The notes under the pieces: generated by a model
What the model was told of the DNA's origin: nothing
The model's input: only the letters and a program-made list of their open reading frames with translations
Databases searched by the model: none
Made by a program: the position numbers and the translations under genes
Shown here: in pieces, positions 8,786-18,592 of the stretch
Position numbering within the stretch: the stretch's first letter is position 1
Layout of the letters: each line of letters starts with the position of its first letter
Assembly: GCF_052056485.1 (NCBI RefSeq)
Contig: NZ_CP183948.1
Span: 5,394,001 to 5,458,000 of the forward strand
Direction of reading: 5' to 3'
DNA: 64,000 nt
Source: Paenibacillus_AQ nitricinens
GTDB lineage: Bacteria; Bacillota; Bacilli; Paenibacillales; Paenibacillaceae

Positions 8786-10162
8786 TCACCAGCCTTTTTC
8801 AGTATCGGGTTGCTGCAAAAGTGTACCGCGTACGTCAGAGATTAAATACAGCGTACCAGATACGACGGCAAGGTCATCCTCCGCTGTAATCGACTTCAGT
8901 AGCTGCAGCGCTTTTCCCCAATTATGTTCTACTATGATTGCCAAGTTTTCCTTGGCATATTTCTCCCGCAGACTTTCTGCGATAACTTGCAGATTCTCCG
9001 CGTCCATTTTGTTCTGGAAATCCGGTTCGGTCAGGATGAGCGTATCCACTATAGGCAGTATATGCTTAAAGTAGGATTCATGATGCTTATTTGACAGCAT
9101 TCCCATAAGTAAATTTAATTTACCGTATTGGTAGAGCTGAGGCAGACTTTTTGCAAGACTCTCCGCACCTTCCGGATTATGTGCTCCATCCAGTACGATT
9201 CTTGGAGACTTGCTTACCTCTTCCAGTCTTCCAGCCCAAAATGCATGGCGCAAACCTTCAAGCACATCTTCATCCTCAAGCATAAAGGCCATATACTGAC
9301 GCAGAACCTCAAGTACCATCATGGCAGCTGCCGCATTACTAATCTGGTGCTCGCCTTTCATTACGATCCCAAGTTCAAGCGAACGAAAGGGACCCTTAAA
9401 ATGAAAAGTCTGCACATCCTCACGGATTTCATTAGCCTTATAGCTAAAATCTTCTCCGGCAAGATAAAGCGTAGAGCGGCAAGCCGCTGCTTTCTCTTTC
9501 AGAACTGCCACGACTTCCGGCTGAGTTACGCAGCTTACAACAGGTACGCCCGTCTTGATAATTCCGGCTTTCTCCATGGCAATCTTCTCTAGCGTATCTC
9601 CCAAAATATCCATGTGATCATGACCAACATTAGTAATCACAGAAACAATCGGAGTCACGATGTTCGTTACATCCAGCCTTCCCCCAAGCCCGGTCTCCCA
9701 TACGACAACATCAGGACAAGAGACGCCCGCAAAAAATAGAATGGCCACAGCTGTAGTTACCTCGAACATCGTAGGTGAGCCAAACTCCGTTTCCGAAATT
9801 TCTTGGACTAGTGGACGTAATTGGTTAACCAGCTCGACAAGCGTTTCTTCAGAGATGTCCGTATTATTATATTGGAACCTGTTCGTGAACTTTGTAATAT
9901 ACGGAGATGTAAAGGTGCCTACTGAATAGCCGCTTTGTATAAGTGCACTAGTCAAAAAAGCACAAGTTGAACCTTTGCCATTCGTACCCGCCACATGAAT
10001 AAACTTCAGACGACGGTGCGGATTCCCAAGCTTGTCCATCAACATCTCGATTCTATCTAAACCTGGCCGTATCCCAAAAGGGATTAGGCTCTTGATCCAA
10101 GCAACCGCTTCGGTGTATGTCGCAAGAGGGGCGGTACTTCCGCCCCGATTTAGGTCATCCAT
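8786..10162 (-). CDS. folC: Bifunctional folylpolyglutamate/dihydrofolate synthase
   Basis: ATP-dependent ligase of the Mur ligase superfamily that joins glutamate to dihydropteroate and extends the polyglutamate tail of folates. The 458 residues show the P-loop VAGTNGKGSTCAFL near residue 57, TSPYITKFTNRFQYN after it, and the FolC segment TNVGHDHMDILGDTLEKIAMEKAGIIK. The C-terminal VLDGAHNPEG is the second conserved signature. The ATG is six bases after the valS stop and uses GAGAGG as ribosome-binding site. The valS-folC order is standard in Bacillales. The murC downstream is a related ligase but makes peptidoglycan precursor. Confidence 0.97.
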   Translation of the reverse strand: MDDLNRGGSTAPLATYTEAVAWIKSLIPFGIRPGLDRIEMLMDKLGNPHRRLKFIHVAGTNGKGSTCAFLTSALIQSGYSVGTFTSPYITKFTNRFQYNNTDISEETLVELVNQLRPLVQEISETEFGSPTMFEVTTAVAILFFAGVSCPDVVVWETGLGGRLDVTNIVTPIVSVITNVGHDHMDILGDTLEKIAMEKAGIIKTGVPVVSCVTQPEVVAVLKEKAAACRSTLYLAGEDFSYKANEIREDVQTFHFKGPFRSLELGIVMKGEHQISNAAAAMMVLEVLRQYMAFMLEDEDVLEGLRHAFWAGRLEEVSKSPRIVLDGAHNPEGAESLAKSLPQLYQYGKLNLLMGMLSNKHHESYFKHILPIVDTLILTEPDFQNKMDAENLQVIAESLREKYAKENLAIIVEHNWGKALQLLKSITAEDDLAVVSGTLYLISDVRGTLLQQPDTEKGW

Positions 10163-10167
10163 GTCTC

Positions 10168-12867
10168 TTATCCTCTCAGCTCTACGATGCGGGCAAGTAC
10201 TTTCTCACGCTTAGCAGAATAATCTGCCTGTTTCGCCCGTTCCTCTTCGATAACTTTAGCAGGAGCTTTGGCCACGAAGCCTTGATTGCTCAGTTTTTTC
10301 TCTACGCGTTCTACTTCGCTGTTCAGCGCCTGTACTTCTTTTTCCAGACGAGCGATTTCTTGTTCAATATCAATGAGTCCCGACAATGGCAGAAGCAGTT
10401 CTGCTCCTGTTACTACAGCGGACATTACCTTATCCGGCGTTTCTGGATTCAGGCCAGCTTCGAAGGAAGACGTATTACAGAAGCGTCCAATATAGTTGTC
10501 GTTACGGGTGATAATACTCAGCGTCTCTTCATTACCCGCTTTGATGATCAATTCAACCTTTTTGCTCATCGGCACATTCACTTCAGCCCGGATATTACGA
10601 ACGGCCCGGATTACATCCATCAGCAGGTTCATTTCCGCTACGGCTTGCGGATTCTCCAGAGCCGCATCATACTCCGGCCATGCAGCCAGGGTAATCGTCT
10701 CCCCTTCATGCGGAAGATGCTGCCATATTTCTTCCGAAATAAACGGCATAAACGGATGAATCAAGCGCATTGTGCGGTCTAGTACATAGGCAAGTACAGA
10801 CTGTGTTTTCGCTTTGGCCGCGGCATCTGATCCGTAAAGTGACAGCTTCGCGAACTCAATATACCAGTCACATAGATCGTCCCAAATGAAGTTGTACAGC
10901 TGGCGACCGGTCTCACCGAACTCGTACGAGTCAATTAGACGCGTAATCTCACGAGAAGTTTCGTTCAGACGGTGCAAAATCCAGCGATCAGCAGTACTTA
11001 GCTCACCCGAAATGTCAATATTCTCAAAGCTTACGCCTTCCAAATTCATCAGCGCGAAGCGTGATGCATTCCAGATCTTATTGGCGAAATTACGCGCCTG
11101 CTCAACCTTTTCCCAGCGGAAGCGCAGATCCTGTCCAGCTGTGCTTCCGGTAGAAATCATGTAGCGCATTGCATCTGCGCCATACTTCTCGATGACTTCA
11201 AGGGGGTCTACACCGTTTCCGAGCGATTTGGACATTTTTTGACCTTCAGAATCCCGTACCAAACCATGCATCAATACATCTGAGAATGGTTTTTCTCCGG
11301 TGAATTCGAGGGCAGAGAAGATCATCCGTGCTACCCAGAAATAAATAATATCGTAGCCCGTTACGAGCACATCGTTCGGGTAGTAGCGTTTGAAATCCGC
11401 ACTGTCCTCATCCGGCCATCCTAGTGTGGCAAAAGGCCAAAGATTAGAGCTGAACCAGGTATCCAGTACATCTTCGTCCTGTTTCAAGTCGGTTAAGCCA
11501 CTGATCCGGCGCGCTTCTTCCTCGTCATTTGCTACAACCAATTCACCAGTAGACTCGGAATACCATGCCGGAATACGATGTCCCCACCACAGCTGACGGG
11601 AAATACACCAATCACGTACGTTCTCGATCCAGTTCAGGTAAGTTCTCTCGAAACGGTCCGGTACGAAGTTAACCCCGTTCCCATCCTTCTGTGCATTGAT
11701 GGCAGCTTCAGCCAGCGGCTGCATCTTTACGAACCATTGTGTAGACAAGTACGGCTCAACAACCGCTCCAGAGCGCTCACTGTGTCCTACTTGATGCACA
11801 TGATCTTCGATATTGATCAGGACGCCTTGCTCCTTCAGGTCAGCAGTAATGGCCTTACGACATACACTCCGGTCTTGACCTTGGTAAGGTCCTGCTTCTT
11901 CATTCATCGTACCGCTCTCATCCATTACGTTAATCTGCGGTAAGTTGTGACGTTGACCCATTTCGAAGTCATTCGGATCATGAGCGGGTGTAATCTTAAC
12001 CGCACCACTACCAAACTCTTTGTCTACATAATCATCAGCGATAATCGGAATCTCACGGCCAATAATCGGCAGGATCAACGTTTTGCCGATTAGATCTTTG
12101 TAACGATCGTCTTCCGGATGAACAGCAACCGCTGTATCACCCAGCATCGTCTCCGGACGTGTAGTCGCCACTGTGATAAATCCGCTACCGTCTTTGAGCG
12201 GGTAACGCAGGTGATACAAGTGACCATTAACTTCTTTATATTCAACCTCGATATCCGACAATGCTGTACGAGCCGCCGGATCCCAGTTGATAATACGTTT
12301 GCCGCGGTAGATCAGGCCTTTATTATAGAGCTTAACGAATACCTCGCGTACAGCTTTCGATAACCCTTCATCCAGGGTAAAACGTTCGCGGGAATAGTCA
12401 AGGGAAAGCCCCATCTTAGCCCACTGCTCATGAATGGTGTTCGCATATTTATCTTTCCACTCCCACACCTGCTCCAGGAACTTCTCGCGGCCGAGATCAT
12501 GTCTAGAAATTCCCTGCTCACGCAGCTTTTGCTCTACCTTTGTCTGCGTTGCGATACCGGCATGGTCCGTACCTGGTAGCCACAACGTGTCGAAGCCCTG
12601 CATCCGTTTCGTACGAATCAGGATATCCTGAAGCGTAAAATCAAGCGCATGACCAATGTGCAGCATTCCCGTTACGTTTGGCGGCGGGATTACAATGCTG
12701 TATGCTTTTGCATCTGGACGCCCGCCTGCACGGAAATATCCACCCTCTGTCCAGTAGGAATACCACTTGGTTTCTGCCGATTTCGGATCATACGTGGTTG
12801 GCATTTCATTCTTAGAATCATTTGCAGCGGCAGCCTCTGCCGCTGTTAGATTATTTGGGTCAGCCAT
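10168..12867 (-). CDS. valS: Valyl-tRNA synthetase
   Basis: Class I aminoacyl-tRNA synthetase charging tRNA-Val, 899 residues. Visible landmarks are PPPNVTGMLHIGHALD (HIGH near residue 70), the CP1 editing region with TTRPETMLGD, the GQKMSKSLGN catalytic loop, and the C-terminal coiled-coil arm rich in E/K (last about 65 residues). I choose the ATG at 12865-12867, preceded by TGGAGG, rather than one 27 codons upstream, because the upstream extension overlaps the T-box terminator and has no ribosome-binding site. Expression is controlled by the T-box leader and promoter described separately. First gene of valS-folC-murC. Confidence 0.97.
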   Translation of the reverse strand: MADPNNLTAAEAAAANDSKNEMPTTYDPKSAETKWYSYWTEGGYFRAGGRPDAKAYSIVIPPPNVTGMLHIGHALDFTLQDILIRTKRMQGFDTLWLPGTDHAGIATQTKVEQKLREQGISRHDLGREKFLEQVWEWKDKYANTIHEQWAKMGLSLDYSRERFTLDEGLSKAVREVFVKLYNKGLIYRGKRIINWDPAARTALSDIEVEYKEVNGHLYHLRYPLKDGSGFITVATTRPETMLGDTAVAVHPEDDRYKDLIGKTLILPIIGREIPIIADDYVDKEFGSGAVKITPAHDPNDFEMGQRHNLPQINVMDESGTMNEEAGPYQGQDRSVCRKAITADLKEQGVLINIEDHVHQVGHSERSGAVVEPYLSTQWFVKMQPLAEAAINAQKDGNGVNFVPDRFERTYLNWIENVRDWCISRQLWWGHRIPAWYSESTGELVVANDEEEARRISGLTDLKQDEDVLDTWFSSNLWPFATLGWPDEDSADFKRYYPNDVLVTGYDIIYFWVARMIFSALEFTGEKPFSDVLMHGLVRDSEGQKMSKSLGNGVDPLEVIEKYGADAMRYMISTGSTAGQDLRFRWEKVEQARNFANKIWNASRFALMNLEGVSFENIDISGELSTADRWILHRLNETSREITRLIDSYEFGETGRQLYNFIWDDLCDWYIEFAKLSLYGSDAAAKAKTQSVLAYVLDRTMRLIHPFMPFISEEIWQHLPHEGETITLAAWPEYDAALENPQAVAEMNLLMDVIRAVRNIRAEVNVPMSKKVELIIKAGNEETLSIITRNDNYIGRFCNTSSFEAGLNPETPDKVMSAVVTGAELLLPLSGLIDIEQEIARLEKEVQALNSEVERVEKKLSNQGFVAKAPAKVIEEERAKQADYSAKREKVLARIVELRG

Positions 12868-12911
12868 TCTCTGATACCTCCACTTGGTTACTTGTAGTTG
12901 GTTTCTAAAAA

Positions 12912-13225
12912 ACAAAAAGACCCCTCGTCTCAAAGGACGAAAGGCCATTCTTTCGCGGTACCACCTTTGTTTCGCGCCAATGAAAAATAAACCTGCACTT
13001 CTCTCACCTTACGGTTCAGAAGCTTAGCGCGACACTCGTACAGATAACGGCTGCTACCGGCCACATCCTAACTTATCTTTCATATCCATGAAGACAAGCT
13101 CAGAAGGGCGACTCCGGGGCGACTTCGGTGGCTGTATCCTACGGAATGTCACAGCACTTGCATTCCGCTCTCTGAAGGGCTGACCGCCTACTCTTCCCGT
13201 TCCCAGTCTTTACTTAGATATTGCT
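12912..13225 (-). promoter_or_regulatory. T-box riboswitch leader of valS
   Basis: The roughly 310-nt leader between the valS promoter and gene contains the T-box sequence GGTGGTACCGCG (complement at 12954-12965), which pairs with the NCCA end of uncharged tRNA. Upstream on the transcript lie AGAGAGCGG and GGAGTCGCCC stretches typical of stem I. The terminator stem GGCCTTTCGTC / GACGAGGGGTC (12912-12944) is followed by a T run. Under valine starvation, uncharged tRNA-Val should stabilise the antiterminator and allow valS-folC-murC expression. A GTC triplet is present just after the GGAGTCGCCC segment and is a candidate specifier, but I could not fold stem I to confirm it. Confidence 0.92.
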
Positions 13226-13231
13226 TACTCC

Positions 13232-13260
13232 ATAATACATTTTGAGTCTTCCCTAGTCAA
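13232..13260 (-). promoter_or_regulatory. Sigma-A-type promoter of valS
   Basis: TTGACT (complement 13255-13260) and TATTAT (complement 13232-13237) with an exact 17-base spacer, placing the transcript start just before the T-box leader. Confidence 0.8.
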
Positions 13261-13493
13261 CCTGAATAGGCTTCTACAGCGGGACTTTGAGCGGAATTTC
13301 GACTTATAGCGGGCATATGTCGAAATTTCATTCGATTCCTCACACTGCATTGATTAGATACCCCGTATTCTAACGTTCTCCGGTCACACAAGAATAAACG
13401 CCTTCGACGTCCTTTTACGGACGGTAAGCGTTTATTCGAGAAATATAAGGATAATGTATAATGTGAAACTTATATATTCTTATATTTTGACAA
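13261..13493. other. Intergenic region with two hairpins, no gene
   Basis: Non-coding stretch between the valS promoter and the spoVID terminator. It has an inverted repeat AATTTCGAC / GTCGAAATT (13295-13303 and 13319-13327) around a TATAGCGGGCATAT core. A longer bulged stem pairs AATAAACGC...GACGTCC with GGACG...GCGTTTATT (13392-13437). Neither has a T run directly after it, so they look like intergenic repeat remnants rather than terminators. Confidence 0.5.
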
Positions 13494-13523
13494 AAATCCC
13501 GATCTACTAACAGACCGGGATTC
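13494..13523 (-). terminator. Terminator after spoVID
   Basis: Stem AATCCCGGTCT / AGATCGGGATT on the minus strand with a six-base loop, followed by TTTTG, about 33 bases past the spoVID stop. Confidence 0.85.
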
Positions 13524-13555
13524 ATCTATTCATGTGAATATGCATTGTAATTCAT

Positions 13556-14923
13556 TTATGGAATGTACAACACTTGCCCTTCTTCTACACTCTGCCCGGA
13601 CAATCGATTATACATTCCCAGCTCCCGCGCACTTAGCTGATACTTCTCTGCGATTGTATCCAACGTTTCTTCACGCTGTACGATGCAAAGGCGAACCTTA
13701 CGGAATAGGTTAGCGCCATCTGCTCCGGTAATGAATCTGCTCTTCCACTCCGTATTATTTCCGGCCTCGGGAATGATCGCTGCAGCCGATGCATTTCCTT
13801 CAGATAGGAGAGCCTCTTGTTCTTTACGAGAACGACTAGAGCTGAGTAATGAAGAGAAGGTGAGATGTTCTTTGGCTGGAGCCTCCGCTTCTTGCTTGCT
13901 TCCTAGCGCAATCTTAAGATCTTGTTTCTCCTCGGTATGTGGCACAGTCTCCTGAGAAACTAAGCCTTCGTTCGTATTCTCACTGATCGGCTGCGCATTC
14001 TCTTCTTGTGTGTGAAGCTCATGGTTTGCTACGTTTTCAGAAGCAAATACAGCGATATCTTTGTCTGCGTCGGTAATCGCTGCTGGAACAGCGGTTTCTC
14101 TTGAAGCAAAAGTATATTCCGCTTCTTGCTCCTGATCCGCTTGACTCGCCTGGCTAACATGATCCAGCGGAGTGGCCTCAGCTTCATTCTGTGACTCCGC
14201 TTTAAACCAGTAATCCGCTATTCCGGCTTTGGAATCCTCTGTTTCCAAATCCAGACTATGCGTCCTAGCTTTCGCGCCCTTGTCCTTCTCATGAGCGGAT
14301 GAGAAATTCACTATAGGGGACGATTGACCAGTTCCACTTGAGACCAATGATTCTTCTGTTTCCTGTTCATTCGCTTCAGCGTGCTCATGTTCTTCTACAG
14401 CAACCTCCGATGCATCCTCACCAAAGGTCCACTGAGAATTTTCATAAAGTGCGTCATTGTCATGTTCTTGATGCTCCGCTGTTGCTTCTACCCTGTCATC
14501 ACTGAGAGGGGAATAAGCCACTGTGTACTCTTCCTGCTGCCAGGCCGGCTGTGGTTGAGGTTCCGCACCACCGATTCCCCGCAGGGATAATACGCCTGTT
14601 ATATTCACAGTACGCATCGTGAGCAGATCAATATCAAAATTCTCGATCTCCACCCCAATATCTTCAATCGAGCTGACGCGTGTAAGCGGAACAGTGATTT
14701 CAACGGGAATGGCGTGCTCCAGACGTTGTGTCCGGTCATCTTCACTCCGGTAGAGTCCGGTAAGCAACAGCTGACCATATAACTCGGCACGATCCTCCCG
14801 CTGAATCACCTGGATTTCCGGAAGTAGTTCAACCTCCTCCAGCTCAGCTATTCCCGGAAGCTCTTCCGATAGGTGAATGCGTTCATAAATATCAAACCGC
14901 AAGCCGTGGGACTGATCAAACAC
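13556..14923 (-). CDS. spoVID: SpoVID-like spore coat assembly protein with LysM
   Basis: Morphogenetic protein expected to direct encasement of the forespore by coat proteins. The N-terminal roughly 120 residues (GLRFDIYERIHLSEELPGI... then PVEITVPLTRV and DIGVEIENFDIDLL) follow the SpoVID N-domain pattern. The middle roughly 260 residues are acidic, low-complexity and Glu/Ala-rich. A LysM domain closes the protein (QREETLDTIAEKYQLSARELGMYNRLSG, split here across the domain). The start is a GTG at 14921-14923: AAGGAGG lies nine bases upstream, inside the extension that a more distal ATG would give. Position after hemL repeats the B. subtilis hem-spoVID order, which supports the name. Length is about 455 residues, shorter than the B. 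subtilis protein. Confidence 0.8.
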   Translation of the reverse strand: MFDQSHGLRFDIYERIHLSEELPGIAELEEVELLPEIQVIQREDRAELYGQLLLTGLYRSEDDRTQRLEHAIPVEITVPLTRVSSIEDIGVEIENFDIDLLTMRTVNITGVLSLRGIGGAEPQPQPAWQQEEYTVAYSPLSDDRVEATAEHQEHDNDALYENSQWTFGEDASEVAVEEHEHAEANEQETEESLVSSGTGQSSPIVNFSSAHEKDKGAKARTHSLDLETEDSKAGIADYWFKAESQNEAEATPLDHVSQASQADQEQEAEYTFASRETAVPAAITDADKDIAVFASENVANHELHTQEENAQPISENTNEGLVSQETVPHTEEKQDLKIALGSKQEAEAPAKEHLTFSSLLSSSRSRKEQEALLSEGNASAAAIIPEAGNNTEWKSRFITGADGANLFRKVRLCIVQREETLDTIAEKYQLSARELGMYNRLSGQSVEEGQVLYIP

Positions 14924-15220
14924 GGGATATGTCCTCCTTCTTGGCATAATCTAACCCTGAGACAGGCCCAGAGCATAAGCCCAAAATGTTACTCCCCACA
15001 TGTATATGCTTCAAAAAGAAAGGCATGACAACTTTGGTAGCCCTAACCGGACAGGATGCTATTAATTTCCTGAATTCAGGGGCTATTTGAACCTATCTGA
15101 CGACCAATAGATGCACTACTCCGCATGAACAAAGTATTATATGCTGCTTTTGCTATTAGGACATGGATAGATGCTTCTTTCTGAAAAAACAGAAAATTAT
15201 ATACTCTACGAAAAATAGAT
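14924..15220. other. Intergenic region upstream of spoVID
   Basis: About 300 non-coding bases between the rluA terminator and spoVID, so spoVID probably has its own promoter. On the minus strand CATATAAT (complement 15136-15143) resembles a sigma-E -10 box, but I could not match a convincing -35 at the right distance. No open frame with a ribosome-binding site. Confidence 0.4.
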
Positions 15221-15260
15221 AAAAAAAACCGTGAAACCAGCATTTGCTGATTCCACGGTT
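15221..15260 (-). terminator. Terminator after the rluA-family gene
   Basis: Stem AACCGTG..AATCAGC / GCTGGTTTCACGGTT followed by eight T on the minus strand, 22 bases past the stop. It ends the hemB-hemL-rluA transcript. Confidence 0.9.
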
Positions 15261-15281
15261 CTCAGGTTTATAACGTTACCG

Positions 15282-16217
15282 TCAAGGCGCTTCAGACAGC
15301 AGCTCCCGCAGCTGCAGCATATCCTCCGGCCACGGATCGCTCACTTCGAGCATTTCACCGCTCCAAGGGTGGCGGAAAGACAGCAGCTCGCCATGGAGCG
15401 CATGTCGGCCACTAGCGCTGGAAGCCCAGACCGGGCCGCCGTATAGCGCATCCCCATACAAGGGATGACCCATATGGCTGAGATGGACGCGAATCTGATG
15501 CGTCCTTCCGGTCTCAAGCTGCACATGCACCAGGCTCCCGCCATGCAGTACTTCGCGTCCGAGGATTCGAGTCACGGCGGATTGCCCGCCCGGTGAGACT
15601 CTTCTCCGCGCCGCATGATGACGATCGCGTCCAATCGGCGCATCGATCACTTTAAGCGCAGATGGCACTATGCCTTCTACGATCGCGGCGTAAAGCCGCG
15701 AGATGCTTTTTTCACGCATATTCTCGTCTAGGACAAGCTGAGCGAATTCATTCTTGGCGTACATCACCGGGCCAGTTGTATCCTTGTCGAGGCGGTGAAT
15801 ATGCCTTACAGCTACACTATCACCGGAAGCAACATAATGCGCAGCTACAAGGTGATCCAGCGTTACACCTAAGCCACTGCCATCCGGATGAACCGACATG
15901 CCTGCCGGCTTATGGGCAACCAGACAAAAATCATCCTCATACAGCACTTCAAGCGCTTCCCATACGGGTTCAATGCCCGCTTCACGATCCGGAAAAAGTG
16001 CCAGTCGAAGTCGATCTCCCTTCCACTGAATCCCCCCCTCGCGGCGCAGACGCAGATGAAGCTTCTCAGGCATGCCTACGGTTTCCAGCAGCCACTTATC
16101 AATCGCAGCTTCAGCATCCTCGGCTCCAGTAATGATTCTGCCGGGTGTTACTTCCAGCCACTCTCCACGTCTTGTCCAAGCTCCGCCACCGGTTCGTTCT
16201 CCGGCTCCAGTACTCAA
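15282..16217 (-). CDS. RluA-family pseudouridine synthase
   Basis: Converts specific uridines in rRNA or tRNA to pseudouridine. The catalytic motif HIHRLDKDTTG carries the aspartate nucleophile near residue 143. Downstream are LYAAIVEG, GRTHQIRVHLSHMGHPLYGD and the C-terminal LLSFRHPWSGE, all standard in the RluA/RluD clan. Residues 20-85 look like a degenerate S4-like RNA-binding module. The chosen start is a TTG whose last two bases overlap the hemL stop (TTGA), giving tight coupling to hemL; a later internal start is possible. The RNA target cannot be read from sequence. Confidence 0.88.
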   Translation of the reverse strand: MSTGAGERTGGGAWTRRGEWLEVTPGRIITGAEDAEAAIDKWLLETVGMPEKLHLRLRREGGIQWKGDRLRLALFPDREAGIEPVWEALEVLYEDDFCLVAHKPAGMSVHPDGSGLGVTLDHLVAAHYVASGDSVAVRHIHRLDKDTTGPVMYAKNEFAQLVLDENMREKSISRLYAAIVEGIVPSALKVIDAPIGRDRHHAARRRVSPGGQSAVTRILGREVLHGGSLVHVQLETGRTHQIRVHLSHMGHPLYGDALYGGPVWASSASGRHALHGELLSFRHPWSGEMLEVSDPWPEDMLQLRELLSEAP

Positions 16218-17515
16218 AGGGCCTTCAGGGCATTATAGTGGCCCTCAATGGTATCATCAATATCCTGCTCACTATGCGCAGCCGACACGAACATGCCTTC
16301 AAACTGTGAAGGTGGCACGCTGATGCCTTGGCTCAGCATATGACCAAAATAACGACGGAAAAGATCCGTGTTGCTTGTCTTGGCCGTCTCAAAATTCGTT
16401 ACAGGTCCTTCCGTGAAGAACGGACAGACCATCGAACCCACGCGGTTAATCGTCAGCGGAACACCAGTTTCGATTGCATTCTTTTTCAATCCCGCTTCCA
16501 GACGCGCACCTAATTGCTCCAGACGATCATAAACTTCCGGTGTCAGCAGCTTCAGCGTAGTGAGTCCTGCCGCCATTGCTAATGGATTACCACTAAGTGT
16601 GCCAGCCTGATAGATCGGTCCCGTAGGAGCGATTTGCTCCATGATCTCTCTTTTGCCGCCATAAGCGCCTACTGGAAGTCCTCCACCGATGACTTTACCG
16701 AAGCAGGTAATATCCGGAGTAATGTTAAACAAGCCTTGCGCACAGCCACGGTTGACACGGAAGCCTGTCATTACCTCATCAAAAATAAGCAAAGATCCGT
16801 GGTCTGAAGTTAATTTGCGAAGTCCTTCTAGAAATCCCGGAAATGGTGGTACAACACCCATATTGCCGGCAATCGGCTCTACGATCACTGCGGCAATCTC
16901 ACTGCCGAAACGTTCGAAAGCAATCTGAGTGGATTCCAAGTCATTGTATGGAACAGTAATCGTATTGACTGCCACACCTTCGGGAACACCTGGGCTATCC
17001 GGCAAACCTAATGTGGCTACCCCGGAACCCGCCTTAATAAGCAGACTATCTGCGTGACCGTGATACGAGCCTTCGAACTTCAAGATTTTGCTGCGTCCCG
17101 TGTAACCACGTGCCAAACGAATCGCACTCATCGTTGCTTCCGTTCCGGAGTTGACCATACGCACGATATCTACTGAGGCTACACGTTCAACAACCGTTTT
17201 TGCCATTTCAGTTTCAAGTAAAGTTGGTGCACCAAAGCTTGTCCCTTTTACCGCCGTCTCCTGCAAGGCCTTTACAACCTCAGGATGCGCATGGCCCATA
17301 ATTAGCGGTCCCCACGAGCATACATAGTCGATAAAGCTGTTGCCGTCGATATCATAAATACGCGATCCGATCCCATGATCCACATAAACCGGAGTCAATC
17401 CTACGGATTTGAACGCCCGTACAGGGCTGTTTACCCCACCGGGAATATATTGTTTTGCTTCATCAAAAGCCTTGCGGGACGCTTCCTCTTTACGCGCCAT
17501 TGGCTCATTACTCAT
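16214..17515 (-). CDS. hemL: Glutamate-1-semialdehyde 2,1-aminomutase
   Basis: PLP enzyme that moves the amino group of glutamate-1-semialdehyde to give 5-aminolevulinate, the second step of C5-pathway heme synthesis after HemA. Landmarks in the 433 residues are the N-terminal YIPGGVNSPVRAFKSVG, the gate region VNSGTEATMSAIRLARG, FEGSYHGHADSLL, and the PLP lysine in CFGKVIGGGLPVGAYGG. The ATG is preceded by AGGAGTGAAG. It follows hemB by about 80 bases and overlaps the pseudouridine synthase gene by four. Confidence 0.97.
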   Translation of the reverse strand: MSNEPMARKEEASRKAFDEAKQYIPGGVNSPVRAFKSVGLTPVYVDHGIGSRIYDIDGNSFIDYVCSWGPLIMGHAHPEVVKALQETAVKGTSFGAPTLLETEMAKTVVERVASVDIVRMVNSGTEATMSAIRLARGYTGRSKILKFEGSYHGHADSLLIKAGSGVATLGLPDSPGVPEGVAVNTITVPYNDLESTQIAFERFGSEIAAVIVEPIAGNMGVVPPFPGFLEGLRKLTSDHGSLLIFDEVMTGFRVNRGCAQGLFNITPDITCFGKVIGGGLPVGAYGGKREIMEQIAPTGPIYQAGTLSGNPLAMAAGLTTLKLLTPEVYDRLEQLGARLEAGLKKNAIETGVPLTINRVGSMVCPFFTEGPVTNFETAKTSNTDLFRRYFGHMLSQGISVPPSQFEGMFVSAAHSEQDIDDTIEGHYNALKAL

Positions 17516-17593
17516 CTATCTTCACTCCTGTTCTGTTCTTGATCACACAAGTATAAGGCAACTGCCTATGCAGCGATATCGTTGTGAAAGAGA

Positions 17594-18592
17594 TTAACCA
17601 CGCAGCCAGCGTGCAGCATCTTTTGCAAAATAAGTAATAATAATATCCGCTCCAGCCCGTTTCATGCCCGTCAGCATTTCCAGTACAACGGCTTGCTCGT
17701 CAATCCAGCCTTGCAGTGCCGCTGCTTTTACCATGGAATATTCGCCACTCACATTGTAAGCCACGAGAGGTAAATCGAACTGGTCACGGATCGTACGAAT
17801 CACGTCCAAGTAAGCCAGAGCCGGCTTCACCATCAACATATCTGCACCTTCCAGCACATCGGATTCTGCTTCACGGAGCGCTTCGCGCAGATTGGCAGGG
17901 TCCATTTGATACGTTTTGCGATTCCCGAACTGTGGTGCTGAATCCGCAGCTTCGCGGAAAGGGCCATAAAATGCCGAAGCATATTTGACCGAATACGACA
18001 TAATCGGCACATGCTCAAAGCCATTCTCATCCAGTCCCGCACGAATCGCGTGTACGAATCCATCCATCATATTCGAAGGGGCGATAATATCTGCTCCAGC
18101 TTTAGCTTGGGATACCGCCGTACGAGTCAGCAGGTCCAGTGAAGCGTCGTTAATGACATCACCATGCACGACGCCGTTCACCGTATGCGTATGCACCATT
18201 CCGCAATGTCCGTGATCCGTAAATTCACAAAGGCAGGTATCTGCAACGACCAATAGCTCAGGGTACCATTGCTTAATCAAGCGCGTAGCCTCTTGCACAA
18301 TTCCATCCTCTGCAAAACCGGAAGAACCGATAGCATCCTTCGTTTCAGGAATCCCGAATAACAACACAGCCGGAATGCCTAGGGCGGCAATCTCGTCCAC
18401 TTCTGCTTTTAAAGTATCCAGCGAAAAATGATACACGCCCGGCATCGAGCTAATCTCATTCTTCACACCTGTTCCATAAGTCACAAATATCGGCTGCACA
18501 AAATCCAGCACATTCAGTACCGTCTCCCGCACCATACCGCGAATTCCTGCTGAACCGCGTAAACGGCGGTGACGTGTAATTGGAAAGCTCAT
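17594..18592 (-). CDS. hemB: Porphobilinogen synthase (ALA dehydratase)
   Basis: Condenses two 5-aminolevulinate molecules to porphobilinogen. The 332 residues include the metal-site cysteine cluster DTCLCEFTDHGHCG near residue 120, IAPSNMMDG, and the Schiff-base lysine in LMVKPALAYLD near 247. Three cysteines in that cluster indicate the zinc-type enzyme. AGGAGGATG precedes the ATG. The next gene upstream, cobA-hemD, is 580 bases away across a gap holding a repeat element, so hemB-hemL-rluA may be a separate transcript. Confidence 0.97.
   Translation of the reverse strand: MSFPITRHRRLRGSAGIRGMVRETVLNVLDFVQPIFVTYGTGVKNEISSMPGVYHFSLDTLKAEVDEIAALGIPAVLLFGIPETKDAIGSSGFAEDGIVQEATRLIKQWYPELLVVADTCLCEFTDHGHCGMVHTHTVNGVVHGDVINDASLDLLTRTAVSQAKAGADIIAPSNMMDGFVHAIRAGLDENGFEHVPIMSYSVKYASAFYGPFREAADSAPQFGNRKTYQMDPANLREALREAESDVLEGADMLMVKPALAYLDVIRTIRDQFDLPLVAYNVSGEYSMVKAAALQGWIDEQAVVLEMLTGMKRAGADIIITYFAKDAARWLRG

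Noticed and set aside
12868..12948. Upstream extension of valS by 27 codons
   Set aside because: It overlaps the T-box terminator and has no ribosome-binding site, while TGGAGG precedes the later ATG.
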